From Scopulibacillus darangshiensis (GTDB taxonomy: Bacteria; Bacillota; Bacilli; Bacillales; Sporolactobacillaceae): DNA of 44,390 nucleotides. Positions within the stretch are counted from its first letter, which is position 1. Every line of letters begins with the position of its first letter. The position numbers were made by a program, and so were the translations under genes. Where the stretch lies: NCBI RefSeq assembly GCF_004341035.1, contig NZ_SLXK01000002.1:1-44390 (forward strand). The letters are read 5' to 3'. This document shows, one piece after another, positions 39,918 through 44,390 of this stretch. The notes under the pieces were generated by a model, which saw only the letters and a list, made by a program, of their open reading frames with translations, was not told the DNA's origin and made no database searches.

Positions 39918-41275
39918 TATTTTGTCAGCTCGAAAATAACGTCCTTCACTGTACTTACCAAGAATTCTAAGTCTTCAACGGTAGATGTCAAAGGCGGAGC
40001 CAGAATTAACACATTATTGTAGCCTGGTACGGTATCACCGTTTCGGCCTATGATGAGACCGCGGTTTTTACATTCTCCAATAATCTTATTTAACAGATCA
40101 TCAGAAGCCGGTTCCTTTGTAGACTTGTCTTTTACCATTTCAATGCCGTACAAGAAGCCCTTACCTCTTACTTCACCGACTTGATCTGATTGGCTAAGCT
40201 CATATAATTCGCTTAAGATGGTGTTGCCGTACTCCTCAACCCTTGCTACAACATTCTCCTTCTCAATAATTTCAATATTTTTTAACGCAACCTGACATGA
40301 AGCGGGATGGCCGCCGTATGTCGAGACATGGCGCAGGTGATGATCTTTTCCACCCTCTTTAAAGGATTCATGGATCGAAGCCTTAACAGCTGTCGCCCCC
40401 AACGGCAGATAGCCGCTGGTCAGGCCTTTGGCCATTGTGATAATATCCGGTTCAACACCCTCAGAGTGCATAAAGCCGAACATTTTACCTGTTCTGCCAA
40501 AACCGGACACAACTTCATCCACGATCATTAACACGTTATGTTTTTGGCAAATCTCATATATGCGTTTCAAATAATTGGGTGAAGGGATGATGACACCTCC
40601 GCCGGATATGATTGGTTCTAAAATAACCCCGGCAACGGTCTCTTCTCCTTCCCAATTGATCGCTTCATCAACAAAGTTTGCAGCAGCTAAATCGCCTTCT
40701 TCACCAGGACCAAACATACTTCGATAACTGTAAGGAGGTGGGACATGGAGAAATCCCGGAGCCGCCGGATCGTATTTCATCCTGCGATTCGCCTGAGCGG
40801 TTGCACTCAAGGCCCCCATAGTTGAGCCATGATAAGCCCTATATCGTGAAATAAACTTATATTTACCTGGCTGACCATTCTGAGCATGATATTGCCTGGC
40901 AATTTTAAAGGCGGTTTCATTTGCTTCAGATCCGCTATTGGAGAAAAAGGTGACGTAGTCTTGAGGTAAGAAACTGCTGATCTTCTCAGAAAGAGTAATG
41001 GCTGGCACGTGGCTGTTTGTTAAAGGAAAATAACTTAATGCCATCATCTGATTATAGGCTGCTTCAGCAATTTCTTTCCTGCCATGCCCCAAATTAAGAC
41101 ACCAAAGACCCGAGACACCATCAAGATACTCCTTGCCTTCCGTATCCTTAAACCAAGCGCCATGTCCCTCCGTTGCGATCATTGAACTTTTCCCGGGAGC
41201 ATGCTTGTGCATAGCATGCCACAGATGCTTTTCATCCGTTTGCACAAGCTTATCTCCTTTTAAATCAATACTCAC
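39917..41275 (-). CDS. tpa: Taurine:pyruvate aminotransferase (class III)
   Basis: A 452-residue class III PLP aminotransferase. The PLP lysine is Lys283 (ITMAKGLTSGYLPLGA) and Asp253 is in LMIVDEVVSGFGRTG. Family membership covers many omega-amino acid transaminases; assignment to taurine rests on the adjacent xsc, 40 bp upstream on the same transcript, which uses the product sulfoacetaldehyde. Pyruvate as acceptor would give alanine, as for PhnW. Action on 2-aminoethylphosphonate is also possible. The start is GTG with GGAGGG upstream. Confidence 0.85.
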   Translation of the reverse strand: MSIDLKGDKLVQTDEKHLWHAMHKHAPGKSSMIATEGHGAWFKDTEGKEYLDGVSGLWCLNLGHGRKEIAEAAYNQMMALSYFPLTNSHVPAITLSEKISSFLPQDYVTFFSNSGSEANETAFKIARQYHAQNGQPGKYKFISRYRAYHGSTMGALSATAQANRRMKYDPAAPGFLHVPPPYSYRSMFGPGEEGDLAAANFVDEAINWEGEETVAGVILEPIISGGGVIIPSPNYLKRIYEICQKHNVLMIVDEVVSGFGRTGKMFGFMHSEGVEPDIITMAKGLTSGYLPLGATAVKASIHESFKEGGKDHHLRHVSTYGGHPASCQVALKNIEIIEKENVVARVEEYGNTILSELYELSQSDQVGEVRGKGFLYGIEMVKDKSTKEPASDDLLNKIIGECKNRGLIIGRNGDTVPGYNNVLILAPPLTSTVEDLEFLVSTVKDVIFELTK

Positions 41276-41315
41276 ACAAATCCCTCCTAACTTATTGAAT
41301 TAAAACAAAAGTATA

Positions 41316-43076
41316 TTACCAGTTTTTATAGTCAAGGTGTTGGTATTTATCTAAGTACCGTGTCGGCATTTTCAATGCATCTCTTCTAAATGGCGGCGCC
41401 AGTTGCGTACCGTCCACCTGAATATCCAATACAACAGGTTTATCTGATTCCAAAGCGGCTTTAAACGCATCGATTAATGATTCAGGACTATTAACATAAA
41501 ACCCTTTTGCACCCATGCTGCGGGCAACTTCAGCAAAGTTTGGACCGCTGATGTCTGCACCGACAAACCGGTTGTTGTAAAAGTCTACTTGATTTTTCTT
41601 TTCTGCGCCCCACTGACGATTGTTAAAGACGCAAGCAATCACAGGCAGATTTTGCTCAACCGCTGTGCTTACCTCATGAAGGCTCATGCCCCATGCGCCA
41701 TCACCCATGATGGCTACGACTGGGCAATCAGGTTCGCCGAGTTTTGCACCAATGGCAGCTGGGTATGCGATGCCGCAGTTGCCAAAAGTCAAAGCTGCAA
41801 CATGTTTGCGTGGCTTTGTAAATTTAAGATAAGCATTTGATGTCGATGATGTGTTGCCGATATCTGAAGTCACAATAGCATCCTCAGGCAGCAAACGGGA
41901 AATTTCGAGCAGTGCTCTTCTCGGATTCATCGGATTTCCTTCAACCATTGCACTGTCAACAAGCTCTTTTTCCCAATCGTTTTTTCGCTTTGAAACTTTG
42001 TTCAGACGGTCTGCATTTTGGATGCGATTGGGATCTCTTTTAGATATTCGTTTGTAAATTTCATCACTAACATCTTTGGCATCACCCAAGAGACCAACTT
42101 CGATTGGATGTGTCCGGGCAATATTGCGGTGATTGATATCAACTTGGATGATTTTAGCTTCCTTAGGGAAATAATCAATATCGTAGCATGGCAGTGTCCC
42201 AAACACCGATAATCGGGTACCGATCGCTAAAACAACATCCGCTTCCTTTAAGCTGTGCATGGCTGCTTTTGAACCCATATAGCCGATTGGTCCCACTGAT
42301 AAGTCATGGTCACAAGGGAACGCGTCATTATGCATGTAAGACACTGCAACAGGTGCTGTCAGATGTTCACTAATCGCTTTAACTGTATCAATAGCGTCGG
42401 CATCAACAGCCCCGCGACCGGAAATAATGACGGGATTCTTAGCCTTTATCAATAAATCAACTGCTTCATCAAGCTTTTTGGTATCACCAAATCCTTTACG
42501 CTCAACCCGGTATTGATGCGGCTGCAAAATCTCGGTTTCAATTTCCCCGTAAAAATAATCCCTTGGAATATCAAATAGCACGGGACCGCGTTCGGCATAG
42601 GCGATGCGGAAAGCCGTCCGCAAACAATCTGCCACTCGGCTTGGATGTGGGACAGGAACCGTTTCTTTGACGATACCCTCAAATACAGAGACTTGATTAC
42701 ATTCTTGGAACCCGTCCCAGCCAATCGATGTGGTCCCTGCTGATGGCGAAATGACGACCATTGGTGTATGAGCCATGTTAGCCGCGGCAACTGATGTTAC
42801 CATGTTGGTAATCCCCGGACCGTTTTGTCCAACAACAACCCCTGCTTTTCCTGTAACACGAGTATAGCCATCTGCCATATGTGCCGCGCTTTGCTCATGG
42901 CGGACAGGAACAAATTCAATACCTGCTGCAGGAAGCAAATCAAGCATATCCATAAATGCCGAACCTAATATGCCGTACATTTGATCAATACCTTCCGCCA
43001 AAAGTGTTTCTACAATTGCTTCGCTAGGTGTCATTTTAACCTTGGTGCTTTTTAATTCAGTTTCAACTTTAGTCAT
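41316..43076 (-). CDS. xsc: Sulfoacetaldehyde acetyltransferase
   Basis: A 586-residue thiamine diphosphate enzyme that converts sulfoacetaldehyde plus phosphate to acetyl phosphate plus sulfite. Glu61 ([16 protein letters not shown]) activates the cofactor. The ThDP/Mg motif runs from GDGAWGM (458-463) to [12 protein letters not shown] (485-496), and this QWGAEK stretch is characteristic of Xsc rather than acetolactate synthase. The first gene of the xsc-tpa operon, it has a clear promoter and two operators upstream and AAAGGAG before ATG. The acetyl phosphate formed is also the product of PduL, linking the two arms. Confidence 0.93.
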   Translation of the reverse strand: MTKVETELKSTKVKMTPSEAIVETLLAEGIDQMYGILGSAFMDMLDLLPAAGIEFVPVRHEQSAAHMADGYTRVTGKAGVVVGQNGPGITNMVTSVAAANMAHTPMVVISPSAGTTSIGWDGFQECNQVSVFEGIVKETVPVPHPSRVADCLRTAFRIAYAERGPVLFDIPRDYFYGEIETEILQPHQYRVERKGFGDTKKLDEAVDLLIKAKNPVIISGRGAVDADAIDTVKAISEHLTAPVAVSYMHNDAFPCDHDLSVGPIGYMGSKAAMHSLKEADVVLAIGTRLSVFGTLPCYDIDYFPKEAKIIQVDINHRNIARTHPIEVGLLGDAKDVSDEIYKRISKRDPNRIQNADRLNKVSKRKNDWEKELVDSAMVEGNPMNPRRALLEISRLLPEDAIVTSDIGNTSSTSNAYLKFTKPRKHVAALTFGNCGIAYPAAIGAKLGEPDCPVVAIMGDGAWGMSLHEVSTAVEQNLPVIACVFNNRQWGAEKKNQVDFYNNRFVGADISGPNFAEVARSMGAKGFYVNSPESLIDAFKAALESDKPVVLDIQVDGTQLAPPFRRDALKMPTRYLDKYQHLDYKNW

Positions 43077-43118
43077 ATCTCGGACGCTCCTTTTTCGTTT
43101 TGTTGGATTTGGGTCATT

Positions 43119-43141
43119 GACGACATGATGTCCGTACCAGT
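43119..43141 (-). promoter_or_regulatory. GntR-type operator, xsc distal copy
   Basis: Reads (minus strand) TGGTACGGACATCATGTCGT, differing at two positions from the other copies. It lies 43 bp, about four helical turns, from the proximal operator, on the same face of the DNA. Confidence 0.7.
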
Positions 43142-43161
43142 CAGTGTAAAAACATTACTGA

Positions 43162-43184
43162 AACAACATGACGTCCGTACCAGT
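43162..43184 (-). promoter_or_regulatory. GntR-type operator, xsc proximal copy
   Basis: Reads (minus strand) TGGTACGGACGTCATGTTGT. It starts 12 bp after the xsc -10 box, so it covers the start of the transcript. A repressor bound here would block initiation or early elongation. The divergent gntR product is the natural candidate. Confidence 0.75.
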
Positions 43185-43196
43185 TCCTTCTTTTTC

Positions 43197-43225
43197 ATAA
43201 TAGAGCGCTTTCATCTATAAGTCAA
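43197..43225 (-). promoter_or_regulatory. xsc promoter with cre-like spacer
   Basis: -35 TTGACT (43220-43225), 17 bp, -10 TATTAT (43197-43202). The spacer holds ATGAAAGCGCTCTATT (43199-43214), which matches one half and the core of a CcpA cre site, so catabolite control is possible but the site is imperfect. The rest of 43077-43393 is the divergent regulatory region, with TATAAT at 43352-43357 as a likely -10 for gntR. Confidence 0.7.
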
Positions 43226-43393
43226 CAGATATTTTCAAATTTTTCGACATCATAATTTATAATAATGATCATTATGTTTTTTAATCATTCAAAACCACTC
43301 GCTTTTCTGGAAAAACCTTTGCTTTCATTTCATGTTTCATGAAATAATTAGTATAATTATTTGTAGTGTCAACAATTTTTGGAGGAATGCCTC

Positions 43394-44110
43394 GTGAAGC
43401 TTGATGAAAATAATCCTATCCCCTTACATGTACAATTGACAAACATCTTGGAAAAACAAATACTGGACGGTTTATATAAAGAAAAGATCCCTAGCGAACG
43501 TGAACTAATGGATATGTATGATGTCAGCCGCAGTACAGTGCGTGAAGCGGTGTCCACTCTGGTTCAGGAAGGCATCTTGGAAAAACGCCACGGCAGAGGA
43601 ACGTTTGTCTCTAACAAGCCTGTGCAGGAATGGCTAAAAATGTCCAGTTTTACGGAGGCAACGAAAAATCTGGAAATTAAATTGCTGGAATGCAAAAAAA
43701 CGCCAGCACCTGAACATTTAAAACACATCCCTGATTATGAAAATGAGTGCTACTACATTGAAAGACTCAGGCTGAAAGACCAAATACCAGTGGCCATAGA
43801 AAGACATTTTTATCCTATTACATTAGGGGAACAGCTTATTAATTATGATCTTACCCAGACGATTCTTTACGATACTCTTGAATCCCATTTGAAAATCAAA
43901 TTTTGGGAATCGGAACAAATTGTTTCTTGCGAGCCTCCAAGTGATGATGACGCTGAAAATTTGGAAATCAGCAATCAGATGTACCTGTTAACAACCGAGC
44001 GGATGATGTATAATCCGGATGGTGATTTAATCGAATACTACAAAGGCCTTTTCCGGCCAGATATGTACTCAATCCATATGAAGATGACAAGGAAATCAAA
44101 TATTTATTGA
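43394..44110 (+). CDS. GntR/HutC-family regulator with UTRA domain (right copy)
   Basis: A 238-residue regulator. The winged helix (about 5-75) contains IPSERELMDMYDVSRSTVREAVSTL and KRHGRGTFVSNKP. The C-terminal UTRA effector domain (about 90-230) is complete, with ECYYIERLRLKDQIPVAIERHFYP and TTERMMYNPDGDLIEYYKGLFRPD. The start is GTG at 43394, nine bases after GGAGG; the longer frame begins inside that site. Divergent from xsc and flanked by two matching operators, it probably controls xsc-tpa in response to taurine, aminoethylphosphonate or a product. The effector is inference. Confidence 0.92.
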   Translation: MKLDENNPIPLHVQLTNILEKQILDGLYKEKIPSERELMDMYDVSRSTVREAVSTLVQEGILEKRHGRGTFVSNKPVQEWLKMSSFTEATKNLEIKLLECKKTPAPEHLKHIPDYENECYYIERLRLKDQIPVAIERHFYPITLGEQLINYDLTQTILYDTLESHLKIKFWESEQIVSCEPPSDDDAENLEISNQMYLLTTERMMYNPDGDLIEYYKGLFRPDMYSIHMKMTRKSNIY

Positions 44111-44230
44111 AGTAAATGAATTTCATAAATATCATCCCTTGAGCTGTAAGGCTTTCAGGATGCAAAAAAGGAAGTACCTCCCCAAAATTTATGACGCTAT
44201 TTTATCCTGCATTGATATGGACTCTACCCT

Positions 44231-44390
44231 TGTGCGTTTTGTCCTTCAACGCCTTTATGGAAGACATTTAGCTTTATTTTTTCGTGCGTTTTGTCTTTCA
44301 TCGCCTTTATGAAAGACATTTAGCCTGATTTTCTCGTGCGTTTTGTCTTTCATCGCCTTTATGAAAGACATTTAGCCTGATTTTCTCGTG
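44231..44390. repeat. 52-bp tandem repeat with internal hairpin, at least 3 units
   Basis: Units start at 44231, 44283, 44335 and 44387 (cut by the window end). Units 2 and 3 are identical; unit 1 differs at several positions. Each contains GTCTTTCA-TCGCCTTTA-TGAAAGAC, an 8-bp stem and 9-base loop. There are no variable spacers, so it is not a CRISPR array. The preceding 44111-44230 has no gene that I can support. Confidence 0.9.

Noticed and set aside
41316-43076. Acetolactate synthase
   Set aside because: The ThDP enzyme has the Xsc-type [12 protein letters not shown] region and lies next to a taurine-type aminotransferase rather than ilv genes.
44111-44230. Remnant of an insertion sequence or transposase C-terminus on the minus strand
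   Set aside because: The short frame there shows no recognisable transposase motif and no terminal repeats could be found.
44231-44390. CRISPR array
   Set aside because: The units repeat over their whole 52-bp length, with no variable spacers and no cas genes nearby.

Overview
This is a chromosomal segment of a low-to-moderate GC Gram-positive, spore-former-type bacterium of the order Bacillales. The evidence is the Bacillus-type neighbourhoods: ypsC / RNase P RNA (type B) / gpsB / ypsA / mrfB / mrfA, a yneT-parE-parC run, and a bioY-yhfT-yhfS-like operon behind a BirA operator. Ribosome binding sites are strong and AGGAGG-like throughout, with some GTG and TTG starts. I cannot name the genus from sequence alone.

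Layout. (1) 1-750: the 5' part of an IS91-family transposase cut by the window edge, with nested palindromes beside it. (2) 785-9665: housekeeping and stress genes: an endonuclease IV homologue, arylamine N-acetyltransferase, a kinase-like phosphotransferase coupled to an AlaX tRNA-editing protein that carries a perfect 81-bp internal duplication, a MATE exporter, a stand-alone murG, three small membrane proteins, and two crcB fluoride channels under a fluoride riboswitch. (3) 9836-13115: a BirA-controlled bioY, acyl-CoA ligase, thiolase operon. (4) 13314-13560: a tiny holin-like type I toxin with a probable antisense RNA. (5) 13616-26892: topoisomerase IV, CoA-binding protein, M32 carboxypeptidase, the rnpB/gpsB neighbourhood and the MrfAB repair pair.

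(6) 27036-44110 is the exciting part: a catabolic island for C2 amino-phosphonate and amino-sulfonate compounds that includes a bacterial microcompartment (BMC). One operon (about 37269 down to 31063, minus strand) encodes phosphonoacetaldehyde hydrolase, two hexameric shell proteins (BMC-H), an acylating aldehyde dehydrogenase with a C-terminal encapsulation-type helix, the phosphotransacylase PduL, an uncharacterised probable cargo protein, a pentameric shell vertex (BMC-P) and 2-aminoethylphosphonate:pyruvate aminotransferase. Upstream are a second PhnX, an amino-acid permease, taurine:pyruvate aminotransferase (Tpa) and sulfoacetaldehyde acetyltransferase (Xsc). The inferred flow is 2-aminoethylphosphonate to phosphonoacetaldehyde (PhnW), acetaldehyde plus phosphate (PhnX), acetyl-CoA (aldehyde dehydrogenase) and acetyl phosphate (PduL), in parallel with taurine to sulfoacetaldehyde (Tpa) to acetyl phosphate plus sulfite (Xsc). 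Both arms use pyruvate as amino acceptor and meet at acetyl phosphate. The shell would confine the acetaldehyde step. I do not recognise this gene set as one of the classical BMC types (Eut, Pdu, glycyl-radical, fucose/rhamnose, carboxysome).

Control. Two paralogous GntR/UTRA regulators face outward at the two ends of the island. Each is divergent from the same promoter-operator module (TTGACT, 17 bp, TATTAT, 12 bp, then a 23-bp operator). At the right end the module drives xsc. At the left end it drives nothing visible. A DeoR-family gene next to the left GntR, and an array of ACAAA/TTTGT boxes on the promoter of the shell operon, suggest separate control of the BMC. The window ends in a 52-bp tandem repeat with internal hairpins.
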